Notes: generated by a model not told the origin, from the sequence alone. Numbered from the stretch's first letter, positions 1 through 12,481 are shown. The stretch is DNA of 18,534 bases from Oehlia diaphana (GCA_003833135.1 QZLH01000053.1:49906-68439), one strand, 5' to 3'. Translations and numbers: made by a program.

Positions 1-32
<32 letters not shown>

Positions 33-261
33 AAATCTTAAAAAACAAGTTTGAAACAAGTAATATTAATGGAACTTTAAAAAAAAATAAAATAAACAAA
101 TAAAAAATAATAATAATAAAAAAAAATGAAAAGAAAAAATTATATATAAAATGTATTATATATATATAAAATAAATATATATAAAAGACTTTTTGTTTTT
201 TTTTTTTTGTTTATTTATTTTTAATAAATAAAGTTCTTTAAGGGTCTTTTTTTTTTCGGAC

Positions 262-295
<34 letters not shown>

Positions 296-300
296 TATTT
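1..300. repeat. AT-only homopolymer and low-complexity tract
   Basis: The window opens with poly-T then poly-A, followed by (TA)n and (AAT)n stretches and T-runs of 10 to 18 bases. There is no reading frame of note and nothing resembling an RNA gene. Tracts like this are common between genes in very AT-rich fungal genomes, and they are also places where assemblies are unreliable. Confidence 0.85.
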
Positions 301-1429
301 TTTAAATGTCCAACCTTTCACATATCACAAAAAAAATTATTGTTTATTTGACAAATCCGCCATATTACCAAATTTTTCAATTTTTTTGATTGATTAGATG
401 ATAGTCAAGATAAAATCATAGTTTGGGCCTAGTCGGCTATATATTTTGACCTTTTTGGTTTGTTATTTTTTTATTTTTTCAATAAAATTTTCAGTGATAC
501 ATTTTTAAATAATAAACAAAAAGAATAATATTTTTTTTTTCTTAAACTCTTTGTTCTTCTTATAAAGTGATACATATTTTTTTTTTTTTTTATTATTTTT
601 TTGTAAATATGTTTGCGAATATGTTTGCAATGTGTTACAACAATTTTTTAAAGATGCCGAATGCTTGGGGTTTAATGTTTTACCAAAATATTTTTATAGT
701 AATTTAAACCAAGGTTCAAAACTGAAAATTAAAAAATTTAGTATAACAAAAAATTCTTATGTAATATTATTCTGAAACAATTTTTTTTTTAAAATCGGAT
801 TATCGAAGGATTAAATTACACAAGGAAAAAAAAAACAAGGAAATAATGAACCTTAATCTAATATTACAAGGTGCCAAGCCACCAAAAAAAAATTTTATCT
901 GTTTAATCTAACCAAAAAACGGGATTTGTTTTCAAACTTTAAAATTTTTAATACAAAGAAAAAAAATGTTTTTCAACATTTGATTTTTAAATAAATATAT
1001 CTTTATAAAGTTTAACCCTATTTTTTCTTTCTTTCTATAAAGTTTTACCGGGTATTATGAATATGAAGAGTAATCCTGTTTTCTCTCTGTCAGTGTGAAC
1101 CAAAGAAGATTACATGCATAATCTTTTGAGAAAAACAAGTTTTATTTTTTTTTTCTTTATTACCAAAAAAAATTATTAATTAATAATTAAAATTCTCGTT
1201 ATCAGTATTACCCAAATAACCAAAAACAGGGAATAACGAAAAAAAAATAAATATCCATTTTCAAAACATAGAATTTAATAGAATTTGTAATTTCGGTTCA
1301 AAAAAATTCGTTGTATATAGAATTTGTAATTTCGGTCAAATTCTATAAATTCAATTTAATCGATTAAATCCGGTAAATTATAATGAATAGATATAGATAT
1401 GAGTTTTATGTAATATATCAAATAAATAG
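301..1429. other. AT-rich intergenic stretch, no gene seen
   Basis: All frames are broken by frequent stops. The only structure I note is a direct repeat of about 18 bp: TAGAATTTGTAATTTCGGT occurs near 1278-1296 and again near 1318-1336, with related sequence between the copies. No splice-site-bounded open frame with a recognisable protein was found. Confidence 0.6.
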
Positions 1430-1710
1430 ATGTATTGAACTATATCAAAGAATAAAAGAATATACCAAAAAATATATCAAAGAATATACTGTATCAAATA
1501 ATAGACTGTATCAAATATACTGTATCAAAGAATATATTGAATATCAAACTAATATCAAACTAATATCAAACTAATATCAAAATATCAAAAAAATATCAAA
1601 AAAATATCAAACTAATATTAAAATAATACCAAACTAATATTAAACTAATATTAAACTAATATTAAACTATCATCAAACTAATATTAAACTAATATCAAAC
1701 TATCATACTC
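1430..1710. repeat. AT-rich minisatellite, unit about 11 bp (ATATCAAACTA-like)
   Basis: From about 1430 the sequence is made of TATATCAAAGAATA-like units, and from about 1545 of ATATCAAACTA / ATATTAAACTA units repeated about a dozen times with small variations. A 63-codon open frame at 1383-1574 is a by-product of this repetition: its translation is a monotony of Y, I, K, Q and N. I do not regard it as a gene. Confidence 0.8.
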
Positions 1711-2756
1711 GCCGCTTGCGAAACATTAAATTATTTAAACAATCTGGATAATGTTATTCCCGAGTACTGGTAAAAGAATATTCCTGTTGTGTAAAATTAC
1801 TTGATAGACAAAAACCACAAAAACCAGTTATTCCGATTTCACATTTTGAACATTTCTTTATAAAATCATTTTTTATATTTTTTTATTGTAAACTTTGAAT
1901 CTTCCTCTTTTTAGTTAGGAAAAAAGAATTTTCTATCATGTTTTGTGTAATCATCTAAATATGTTTTAAATACGCAAGTGATTGTATCCAAATCCAGATA
2001 TTTGTTTAATATCATACATTTTTTTTTTTTATAACAAAAAACCTTTTTTTTATAAACATATTTTTATAAAGCATATGATTCTGTAAAACTTTATCAAAAA
2101 AAAAACCGTGACCAATCAGAAAAAAAATGAAAAAAAAATGTTTCTTTGTTTTTGAAGCCACCCGTAAATAAATAATAAAGTACGCCTTAAATAACTTTAT
2201 TATGAATTTCTTAAAACATAATAATATATAATATAAATTTATTGTTTTTATTGTTTCGATAACAACTGTGTGTAACGTAGTTTTTCCGAATGTTGGATCA
2301 TCCTAGTTAAATTTATTTTAAATTTAAAATATTAAATAATTATTAATTATTATATATATATATATATATTATATATTATTATATTATTATTATTATATTT
2401 TAAAACCTTATGGTTTATATTTATTTATTTATTTTTATTGTTTGGATTACAAATGAACAAAGATAAGGTTTATGATTGTAAAACGGAAACCTTTCAGAGT
2501 ACAACAACATCTTTTTTATTAAAGGTTTTAAATAATAACTTTTTTTTTAATCTTAAAGGATGACACGCATATTCCCATTTTCCCCAAAAAGGGTTAACTC
2601 AAATGATGTAATTTAATACATGCATATTTTCTGATTAATTAAGATTTTTGGTTAATCCAAAATACTTAATTATTCAACCACTAGAACATCTTTCAAATAT
2701 ATTTAGAATCGCGATCATAGAACCCATTGGGAAACAAAGGAATTTTTTAAATAATA
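1711..2756. other. AT-rich intergenic stretch, no gene seen
   Basis: There is no supported coding frame or RNA gene. It contains a (TA)n microsatellite at about 2351-2369 followed by ATT-rich simple sequence up to about 2400, and several T-runs. Confidence 0.6.
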
Positions 2757-2758
2757 TA

Positions 2759-2809
<51 letters not shown>

Positions 2810-2880
2810 AATAAATAAATAAATAAATTAATAAATTATAAATAAAAATAAAATAAAAATAAAAAACAAATAAAAAAATA
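2757..2880. repeat. Compound microsatellite (TAA)n-(AAAT)n
   Basis: About 15 consecutive TAA trinucleotides (roughly 2757-2803) run directly into about 8 AAAT tetranucleotides and then into degenerate AAATAA sequence. Arrays like this usually vary in length between strains through replication slippage. Confidence 0.9.
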
Positions 2881-5195
2881 TTTTGTCATTTCATATTATA
2901 AGTTTACAACAAAGTTAACATTACTTTACACGTAAATTATTTTGTAATTTGAATTATTTCTCAATCAACTCTTTGAAATCCTGTGAAACTGTTCAGTTTT
3001 ATTCCCGATAACATTTTCGATTATTTTATTGACTCAGAGAATCTTGACTTTGTTATTACGATGCACAAAATATAACATATCCTTACTTATTTAAGATTAT
3101 ACTGGATGAATCTTAATCTTATTTGGTGTATATTTTATGATTTTATGTTAATTATTGTAAATCTAAAGTTTATCGTTCTTTCTTAAATTTAGAACTGGCG
3201 GGAAATTTTTTTTTGAGATCATATTTCACGTGAATTAATTTCAATTTTCGTCTCACATTTGTTATTTTTTTATGGATCTAATTTGTCTGTAATTTCTTGA
3301 AATTCGTTAGATTTTTTAGACTAAAGAAAATCTTTGACATCTTTGATTGTTCTTTTTTAGAAAGTTTCCTTATTTTTTTTTTTTTTTAATTACATAAACT
3401 ATAAATGGTTAAAAAGAAAATCATCTCCTATAAATATAAACTCATACGGAAAAATAAGGAACGTACGAGAAAAAAGTAATATTTAGATTAAAAATCTTTA
3501 TAAAAAAAGGTGATTATTTTATCTCTAGAATATTCAAGAATTCGATCACGTGAAATCGGACGATCAATCACCCAATCACCTGATAATTCTGATAATTGCA
3601 TGATTTTTTGGTGTACCGTCATCCACGACGAAAAAAGATATACGAATAAGGTATACGAATAAAGTTATACGAAAATTTATCATTAACATGATTTACGATG
3701 TACAGAATTCACGATGAGATTGACGAAATTCAATTGTAATATTTTTTATAACTTGCAATTTTGTATTCATTTTTAACTTTTTTTTTTATAATTAATTCCG
3801 GAAAAACTTACACAGAAAGTGAGGAAATTAATTTTAATCATTATGAATGAAACCATTTTTTTTTTTTTTTTCTCATTGATTCAAATTTTTTTATCCGACA
3901 ATTCAATATAATGACATTATAATGACATAAAACAAAAAAAAAAAAAAGCAATTATAACCAATTTCACCATAAAAAAAAACGCATAAACTTCTCAAGTATT
4001 TATACACATTTAGGATTACTAAAGAAAGATAAATAAAAAAATTACCTCATTTATGAGTACAAATGATGATATTTATTTAATTATTATGACAAAATGGTAC
4101 AATAAGAAATTTTTATTTTATTTCTGGAAATTTTAATAATATCTTTAATTCAATCATTTATATAAAAAAAGTCATTCTCTTTGTAAATCTTAAAATATTT
4201 AATTAGGTTATGGGAATGTGTCACAACACAAGGTTGGTATACCCTTAAACATTTTAAATAAAAAGGTTCTTTTGGAAAAAAAAAAAAAAATTTTTTTTTT
4301 GATTCATAACGATTATCACTTTTTGGATTACTATTTTCGAATTTATTATGATATTATGTTTCCTTCTATGATATCTAAAATAGGTGAAATTAAGTTTCAC
4401 GGGTACTATTACACTATTACACAAGCACAACAAAGAAAAATATGTCGATCATTTATTAGTGTTACTAACTACCCTGAATTGTCTTAATTTTGGCCCTTTA
4501 AAAAAAAAAAATAATAAAAAGCGTTTACTATCGGCGGAATTCTGTGAGAAATTTTTAAAATCCTTAAAAAAAACAATAAAAAAATAAAAAAAAAAATAAT
4601 TAATTATCATTATGTAAAAAAAAAAAAAATTTTTGTTATGGGGCAAAAAATTTTTAAGTCAAAGTACGTAATAATTAAATTATGATATCATATCATCATT
4701 GTAATATTTGTACTTCCTTACTAAATAAGGATCCCACTTACAATAAATTATTGTTAATTATTCTTTAATCTTGTTTTATTAAGTTAAAAAATTTGCCGCG
4801 GGCGAAATATAATTTAAAATTAATTTACTGTATACGTAATAGTTATATTTCACGCGAATTGTTCCGTAGATAAACTGTGATGACGTATTGTTATGATGAT
4901 GTGAATGATGTGACTACTGACTAGTCATGATAGGAATTGCTCAGACTCGGTCAACTCGTGAAAATTAAAAATTTTATGGAAACTTAATTAGGAAACAAGG
5001 ATAACAATTATATAATATAAAACAATGTATTTAAAATATTCGTCATTCGCATCATCGCAATCACCGTAATCATCGCATCATCACAAACCGAAGATCAATA
5101 TTGTTGAACGGAGGATCTTAAGTATATGCCATAAGGGTAATGCAACTTTATCTATATGGTTAATTTAATCTTATTTATATTATATTTATTATATT
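2881..5195. other. AT-rich intergenic stretch, no convincing gene
   Basis: I saw no open frame with recognisable protein content. Small details: three copies of TATACGAATAA-like sequence at about 3640-3677, and CATCGCA-rich sequence at about 5045-5092. Two overlapping open frames at 4218-4587 exist in different frames around A-runs, but their translations resemble nothing I know and are low in complexity. I therefore treat them as chance or very old remains. Confidence 0.55.
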
Positions 5196-5655
5196 GAATT
5201 AATGAATTAATGAATTATTGAATTATTAAATTAATGTATTAATGAATTATTGAATTAATGAATTATTGAATTATTGAATTAATGAATTATTGAATTATTG
5301 AATTAATGTATTAATGAATTATTGAATTAATATATTAATGTATTAATGAATTAATGAATTATTGAATTAATGAATTAATAAATTATTGAATTATTGAATT
5401 AATGAATTAATAAATTATTGAATTATTGAATTAATGAATTAATGAATTAATGAATTATTGAATTATTGAATTAATGAATTATTGAATTATTGAATTAATG
5501 AATTAATGAATTATTGAATTATTGAATTATTGTATTAATGAATTAATGTATTAATGTATTAATGTATTAATGTGTTAATGAATTAATGAATTAATGAATT
5601 AATGTATTAATGTATTAATGTATTAATGAATTTTTAATTATTGAATTAATGAATT
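5196..5655. repeat. Long octamer tandem array (TGAATTAA / TGAATTAT unit)
   Basis: About 460 bp consist almost entirely of an 8-bp unit in two main variants, GAATTAAT and GAATTATT, with a third variant GTATTAAT clustered mainly in the second half. This gives roughly 55 units in irregular alternation. The unit contains the self-complementary core AATT. Stops fill every frame, so the array is non-coding. It is the largest simple-sequence array in the window. The mixture of variants could record successive amplification events. Confidence 0.93.
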
Positions 5656-8600
5656 AAATGAACTTTTTTTTAATTAATAAATTTTAATTTAAGTAAAGGG
5701 AACATCACGTATTGTAAGAATATTGTAAGAATATTGTATGGATGAAAATATTTGATGTTACGGTTGAGTATTACTAAAATAAATAACAAGTAAGAAGTAG
5801 AATGTTAGTATGTTAGTAGAATGATAGTAGAGTGTTAATAGAGTTTTAGTAGTTAGTAGTTGTTAGTAGAATGTTAAATTGGTAATAACTGATTAATCAC
5901 TGATTAATCATTGATCATTAATTTATTAATTCATTAATTCATTATAATTTTAAAATTTGTCTGGCTGTATTACAAATTATAATATAAATTTGTAAAACTT
6001 CTTTAATTGATAAATGTTGGAATGTAAGATTTGAAACGCGAAAAATTGTTGACCAAAAAATAGTCATATTAGGTGAATATACGAATTTAATAATAAGTTA
6101 GTAACGGATGATTATCAAGATAATTCACGTTGGTGAACAGATTGGAACTCACGGCATCATCAACTACTAAATCAAATTCGGTTAGGTGCTTATGTGTCCC
6201 CCTCATGGTAATGATCATTTCACATGATTAATACCATTAAATATCATTAATACAATAAAAATTTAAAGGGTATTTTAAAAAGAGAGTAACCGTTATTTTT
6301 AGAGTTATTTGAAATGCGAAGAATTGATCTTTAATTGATTTGTCAAACGTGGTATTAATATTTAATACTTTCATCCGTTCATACATTATAAGTTACAACA
6401 GCATAACTTAATTATTATTTGTTTAAATATTATTAGAAAATTTATTATAATATCTTATGTAATACACTATTCAATAATATGATCGTGTTATATAAATATT
6501 TTTTAGATGATCAAAAAGATATTCATCGTGCATTTATTACTTTTTATTTTAAGGAATTCAAAAAAAAGCCACTTTTTTAACTAAAGCAGTTGTTACATAT
6601 TATTGTGAATAAAGATCAAATGCATTGACCCAAAAAAAAAAAATTGTCCGAATATAAAAGCAAGTTCAGATTAATATTTTAAATTCCCGAAAAATATATA
6701 TATATATATATATAACATGTGAAATAAATATAATTATTTTTAAATAACAATAAATTTCCGCTTGAGTTTCCTGAGTTATGTTAACACAAGGATGTACTTT
6801 CTTATGAAAGGTAATTAAAAGAATATAATAAGTCAATTATAATATGTTTGTTTGATTTTTGAAATCTCACATGTTTCACATGTAAACGCGAAAGTTTTAC
6901 ATTATTTAGAATCCCTTTAAAGAAAGAGATTTATTTGTAAGTTCTAACTATTTTTATTTTATTAAAACGTATGGTCTGTGCGTGCAAAGAATAAGTTTTT
7001 TATATATATAAATTTTTTTCAAATTTGTGTCAAGTTTAATAGTTTTAGAAGTAATAAATTTTGATATAATTTGATATAATATGATATAATTTTTATCATT
7101 ATTTTTTTTTTTGTTTTTTTTTATTTCACTTAAAAAAAAAAAATAAATTGAATGCGTGATTTGAAACCATAATTTTACGGGTTCTGCAGGTTAAATCATG
7201 TAATAAAAGAAATTATTTTATCTTGAAGAGATCGAATGATCGACTTCCATATTTAGCAAAAAAAAAAAAAAAAGAAAAATTGAAATGATAATGCGCTTTG
7301 AAAATCTCCTCAGTTTTAGTATTCTAAAAAGGGTTTTTTCTTTTAATATATTTAGAATAGATTTTCATTATGAGAAATGCATTCATGTGCAACTACTTTT
7401 AAAAAAAAATTTTTAATCTAAAAATAAACAAAGTTTTTATTATATAAAAAAATTTAATGCGCTTTGTAATTTTATCATCTCCGATAAAATTGATTATGAA
7501 ACATATTTCATTTTATAATAGATGAAAATCATCCCATGTCGTTGAATTGTACTTTTTATTCATTTTTTTGTCGATTAAAGTATGATAATTTACTTGTTAA
7601 AAAAGTATCTTTTTTAATATAATTTCATGTATTTCATGTGAAAATATATGGAACATACCTAAAAATTTTCATTACCAAACTGAGAAAATTTCTTTATGTC
7701 TTTAAAAAAAAAAAAAAATTATACTTTTTTTTCCTTTCCTTTCTTTTCTTTTCTTATTCTTTTTTCGGGTTGAGAAATTTTTTGTATGAGATTCCTTTTT
7801 ATATTATTTATCAATAATTAAAAGTAGATTACATGGAATAACATTCTTTATCTTTTTACAATCCTTAATCAAGAAATAAATTGATGGTTTTGACCCTTTC
7901 TGTTTCCTGAAAATTTTAAAACGCGTGTAATTATACAATTGGGTGATCTAAATTATGAAATACGCTTATATAATATTTTATTAATCATATTTTGATGATA
8001 TACAATAAACAGGCATCGAATGATTATGATTATCTTTTCTTGTTATGTTAGAAACTTTACTGTTATACAAAGTGGGGTTAAAAGTACGGCGTTTGGGGGT
8101 ATATAAAATAATATACATACGGTATATACGTTTTGGGTTATCCGAATAATTAAGGATCCAATAAAAGATCGAGTTATTAAATAAGGTACTGGATTACTAT
8201 CTGATTACGTGATTACGTGTAAATTTAGTGTTTATGCTTATTATATTTATTACATTTATCAATTATATCTAATTATTTATTATTATTTCCATTTTTTTTT
8301 TTTTTTTTAAAAAAAAAAAATGTTTAAAAAAAAAAAGTTGAGAAATGAACTCAGAGAAACAAGATGTTTTTTACCTAAATGAAAGATTATATAATTATTA
8401 AAAAAAAATCATGAGATTAAAATTATAGAAAGAAAGTTTGAATTTTCGATTAACCGGCAAGTTTTTTTTATAAGTATTGGAGTTTGCATAATAATATTAG
8501 ATTTAAAAATACTAATATTTGGAGATACTTATTAATATTAGATTAAACCTTAAATAATGGAGATATTTATTAATACTTATCTCTTTAATGAAAAATTTTA

Positions 8601-9279
8601 TTGTTTTATAAAAAGATTTAATTCTAATACGACTGAACTGAATTTGAATCAATGATAATAATTTTGATTATAATAATAATAATAACTTTGAATAATTTTG
8701 AATGGTTTATGAATAATAATAATCGTGTTATTAAAATAAAATAAAATTTTTTCAGTTTTGTTTTTTATGAAAATGTTGAAAAAATTATTCAAAAAATTTA
8801 ATCAAATTCATAGACAATTTATATCAATTAAAGATTTACCATCTGATTTACTATCTTGATTTAATTTCCTCGGGATTTATTATGAAAAAATTTAAATAAG
8901 GAAATTAAGTCATGCATTAATTAATAATTTAATTCCAAAATTCTTAATTGACATAATATCGTAAATATCCTCTAATAATAAAGTATATAGAATACACGCA
9001 ATGAAATATTTCCATTTGATTCGCTTATAGGAAAATCTATTATTTGTATATTTTTAAGCTAAATTATTTTCAAATAATTAAAAATTGTTGTATATAAAAA
9101 TATAAATCCTTGAAAAATCATATAATCGTTATAATAATGAATTCTTCTTTGGTATAACAAATATAATTAAATTTTTCGCGAATAATTTTTAAATAATAAT
9201 ACTTGAAAAAAGTTAGAAAAAGTGTCATAAAACATTTTATAATTTTTTGCTTTAATACTTTAAATACTGTTTAATACTG
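5656..9279. other. AT-rich intergenic stretch, no gene seen
   Basis: Over 3.6 kb I find no supported coding sequence. Minor structure includes imperfect TTAGTAGAATG repeats at about 5762-5875, a (TA)n run at about 6691-6713, three GATATAATTT units at about 7062-7090, a CTTTTCTTTCC-type pyrimidine tract at about 7727-7763, and several A- or T-runs over 10 bases. None of these suggests a gene. Confidence 0.6.
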
Positions 9280-9545
9280 TTGAAAAAAAAAGGACGCGTT
9301 GGATTACCGAGATATTGGATTTTAAAAAATGGTCCGGTTACTTCTAAATTGTTAAATAATTTTCTAGTACCCAGACTGCCCCTCGAATTTTCAGACAAAA
9401 ATTTTCATGGGACCTTTCCAGAATTTCGGAATTATTCAATTCTTAATATTGTCACAAGGCTTTCCATGGATTTTCCGCATTTTCCCATCATTTTCCCACC
9501 ATTTTCTAGTATTTTTGCTCCTCGTACGCCCTTTCTCCGTCAATC
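9280..9545. repeat. Less AT-rich island, probable interspersed repeat fragment
   Basis: This segment is visibly richer in G and C than the DNA on both sides. It carries phrases such as GGTCCGGTTACTTC and CATGGGACCTTTCCAGAA and a series of CATTTTCCCA-like words. A 95-codon open frame crosses it on the + strand, beginning with a non-ATG codon, but the translation has no domain I recognise and reads like translated repeat sequence. The composition jump and the abrupt return to AT-only sequence after about 9550 suggest a copy of a dispersed element. I found no terminal inverted repeats or target duplication by eye. Confidence 0.4.
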
Positions 9546-10293
9546 TTTACAAATCAATAATATATAATAATATTAGTTTAATATAAAATATTGTATTTAT
9601 TATAATCGCTGTTACTCAATTAAATTGATAATATGCAATTAATGTAAAGATTTTAATTTGATTTTTTTATATAAATTGATTTTTTTTTTTTTTTTTTTGC
9701 GTTTTTAATATAATGTAAGATAAGTAGTGATAAGATAAAAATATATTTTAAATAAAATGTTATCATATAAAACATACGTTGGTTTGCATTTTCGTAAAAT
9801 TCTGGTAAAAATAACATAAGTGCATATATATACATATCATGATTAATTACGAAACAAAAATTATAGTACAGTAGGCCGAAACGCGTAAATAAAAAAATTG
9901 TTTATCCTTTTTTACAATTGTATTTAAAACTCATCTCGTATATAGAGATATCATTAATACAAGGACGTACAAAGACGTAAAGGACGAGAATAAAAATCGA
10001 TCAATTTCAAACAAATTATTCTAAAACTTGCGAATTTTAAATCAACTGTCAACTGTCAAGAAATTATATCGAATTCTAATGGTCATCGCACTCCATCACA
10101 CTTTGTATTTTGATGTATTTGATGTTAGAATATCGAAGAAATCATGTGATAATTTTAACATAAATTGATCTGGTGACACCATTGCTTAATTTGGTTAGAT
10201 GATTTAATTTTTTGACGTTTAATAAATTTGAAATCGAGAAATTTTTTTTTAAAAAAAAATCAATCGTTTTCTCCCCTACTTTAATCATTAACA
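9546..10293. other. Region upstream of DRG2, no separate gene
   Basis: This is the presumed promoter and 5' UTR region of the DRG2 gene. It is AT-rich with T-runs. Short open frames on the minus strand at 9653-9835 and 10142-10339 are low in complexity or antisense to DRG2 exon 1, and are not supported. I cannot place a transcription start or a specific regulatory site. Confidence 0.5.
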
Positions 10294-12410
10294 ATGGGTA
10301 TCTTAGAAAAGATTTCAGAAATTGAAAAAGAAATATCAAGAACTCAAAAAAATAAAGGTGAAACTTTATAAACTTTTTATAAACAAGATTTAATAAAATA
10401 AGTATACGTTTATATATTCGAAATGTTAATTTTTAGTTTCTCGTTAATTAGCTACCGAGTATCACCTTGGTTTACTAAAGGCAAAGTTAGCAAAGTATAG
10501 AGTTCAATTATTGGAACCAACAAAAGGTTCCGGTTTAAAAGTAGGCATCTTTAATTTAATAATTTATAATAAAAATTTTTTAATTAATTTTCGTTTAATT
10601 AAATAGGGGGAAGGATTTGATGTTATGAAATCTGGGGATGCTCGTGTAGCTTTAATTGGATTTCCTTCAGTTGGTAAATCAACATTATTAAATAAACTCA
10701 CAAAAACTCATTCTGAAGCTGGAGCATATGAATTTACAACTCTTACATGTATACCTGGAAAGATTGAGTATAATGGAGCAAATATTCAATTACTTGATTT
10801 ACCGGGAATCATCGAAGGGGCTGCACAAGGTTTTTATTAGTTTCACTTCAATTTGTTTAATTATATCGAGCTCTTATTTTCTTTTTAAAAAAAAAAATAA
10901 TTTAGGCAAGGGACGTGGTAGACAAGTTATTGCTGTAGCTAGAACAGCAGATTTGATTGTAATGATGTTAGATGCTACAAAAAGTGGTCAACAACGTACA
11001 TTATTAGAACGTGAATTAGAAGCAGTTGGCATTCGATTAAATCGTGGAAAACCGAATGTTTATTTCAAGGTTTTATTTTATGAAAATTATATATATTTTT
11101 TAATATATACGTATATAATTTTTTAATTTTAATTAATATATTTTTTTTGGTATAGGTTAAAACAGGTGGCGGAATTAGTTTTAATGCAACTGTAAAATTA
11201 ACACATTTAAATGAAAAAATGGTTTATCATATTTTACATGATTACAGTATCCTTTACTATACTTTACTATACTTTATTGTACTATACTATACTTTACTAT
11301 AATTAAAAATATTCTTATAATTATATTATATTTAACCAATCTTTTGGTAATTAAGAGATATTCAATGCCGAAGTATTAGTGCGTGAGGATGTTACAGTTG
11401 ATGAGTTTATTGACGTAGTTTTGGGAAATAGAAAATATATCAAATGTCTTTATGTTTATAATAAGATCGATTCTATTACATTGGAGGAATTAGATAAATT
11501 GGCTCATGAACTAAATACTATTGTCATTAGGTTTGCAATAATTATTTTACAATTATATTTAAATTAATATACAAGTAATTAAAAAAAACAATTTTTTTTT
11601 TTTTTATTAGTTGTGAAATGGATCTAAATCTTGATTATCTAGTCGATCAAATGTGGAGACATTTGAATTTATTACGAGTTTATACGAAAAAAAGAGGAGA
11701 ATATCCCGACCTTGAAGGTGGATTAATTGTTAGAAAAGGCGCTACTGTTGAGCATGTGGTTGGTGTTATTTTCACATAAGAAAAAACCTAATTTCCTTTT
11801 AATAATTTATATTTGATTTATATTTATTTATATTAGTGTCATGCAATTCATCGTTCCTTAGCTGATGAATTTAGATATGCATTGGTTTGGGTATGTTGAT
11901 TCATTATAAATTCTGAATTATTTATACATTGAACATGGTTGAATTATTTATACGTTGAATAGTTGATTTATTATAAATTCTGAATTATTTATACATTGAA
12001 TAAGGTATTATTTATATATTGAATATGTAATAACTTTATGCTTATATATCATAGGGAACTTCTACTAAGCATAATCCACAAAGAGTTGGATTATCACACA
12101 TAGTAGATAATGAGGACATCATTCAAGGTACTGTCTTGATGAATTCTATGATTTATTATAAATTATTGTTTAGTCGATTAGGAATATGCGGAAATTTAAT
12201 GACCGATATTTTTTGAGACATCCAATTTTTGAAATCAGTATTAGTATCATTAATTCATATTGGTCACCGCAGTATTCCTAATGACCGAAACAATAATTCA
12301 AGGATTTTCGACCGATATCTCTATTTCCCCATCAATATAATATTATAATAATTATGATTTGATTAATGATTTTTGTCTTTATTTTATTTATAGTCGTTAA
12401 GAAGAAATAG
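10294..12410 (+). CDS. DRG2 (RBG2): DRG2/Rbg2 family GTPase, ten exons, complete
   Basis: Developmentally regulated GTP-binding protein 2 is a TRAFAC-class GTPase of the OBG-HflX group that acts on ribosomes in the cytosol with a DFRP2/Gir2-type (RWD) partner. Exons I derive: 10294-10357, 10452-10540, 10607-10829, 10906-11069, 11156-11246, 11356-11530, 11611-11758, 11837-11890, 12055-12127, 12394-12410. They total 1098 nt and give 365 aa plus TAG, matching the family length of about 364-368. Every intron is GT-AG. The start is set by the [13 protein letters not shown] opening, which is typical of DRG2 and differs from DRG1. Visible parts: N-terminal helical region (1-60), P-loop GFPSVGKST (69-77), [10 protein letters not shown] (93-102), G3 DLPGIIEGA (115-123), [13 protein letters not shown] after it, S5D2L-type insert (about 175-230), G4 NKID (246-249), ISCEM as the G5 region (268-272), and a TGS domain (about 290-365) ending EDIIQVVKKK. 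All key residues are present, so I expect a functional protein. The neighbours are unrelated. A possible polyadenylation motif, AATAAA, lies near 12596. Confidence 0.97.
11250..11302 (+). repeat. CTTTACTATA minisatellite inside DRG2 intron 5
   Basis: Intron 5 (11247-11355, 109 bp) consists for about half its length of CTTTACTATA-like 10-bp units with one or two degenerate copies. The array begins just after the 5' splice site (GTATCC). Splicing is probably unaffected, because donor, acceptor and reading phase all fit the conserved protein (residues Y-K-I-F across the junction). Confidence 0.8.
11896..12005 (+). repeat. 43-bp repeat units in DRG2 intron 8
   Basis: Intron 8 (11891-12054, 164 bp) contains a 43-bp unit at 11896-11938 and again at 11963-12005, differing at only a few positions. 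Between them lies a shortened unit (11939-11962), and a further decayed piece follows to about 12027. Local tandem duplication explains why this intron is about twice the length of most others in the gene. Confidence 0.85.
12161..12298. mobile_element. Small foldback/MITE-like element in DRG2 intron 9
   Basis: Two nearly matching inverted arms of about 30 bp bound a 138-bp segment. The left arm (12161-12190) reads AATTATTGTTT, then GATTAGGAATA, then GCGG. The right arm (12267-12298) read in reverse gives AATTATTGTTT, then CATTAGGAATA, then GCGG. The arms differ by a few substitutions and short indels. The element lies wholly inside intron 9 (12128-12393, 266 bp), the longest intron of DRG2, and removing it would leave an intron of about 128 bp. 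There is no coding capacity, as expected for a non-autonomous element. I could not identify a clear target duplication, so the superfamily is open. Confidence 0.65.
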
Positions 12411-12481
12411 TCGAAACAATTATAAATTTACAGAATTAAGAAAATATTTATATCGTTTGTCCCATTTAATATGAAAGCAGT
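12411..12481 (+). other. Immediate 3' flank of DRG2
   Basis: AT-rich sequence directly after the DRG2 stop codon, presumably 3' UTR. It leads into the duplicated segment described next and shows no separate feature. Confidence 0.5.

Noticed and set aside
1383..1574. 63-codon open frame starting with ATG
   Set aside because: It is translated minisatellite, with a monotonous Y/I/K/Q/N composition.
4218..4587. Two overlapping open frames of 67-89 codons
   Set aside because: They lie in different frames around A/T homopolymers, with low-complexity K/I/F/Y content and no recognisable motif. I saw no splice-supported extension.
5196..5655. Array considered as CRISPR or a centromere core
   Set aside because: Units of 8 bp without unique spacers exclude CRISPR, and 460 bp of simple repeat alone gives no evidence of centromere function.
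10142..10339. Minus-strand open frame overlapping DRG2 exon 1
   Set aside because: It is antisense to a well-supported coding exon and its own upstream DNA, with no protein motif.
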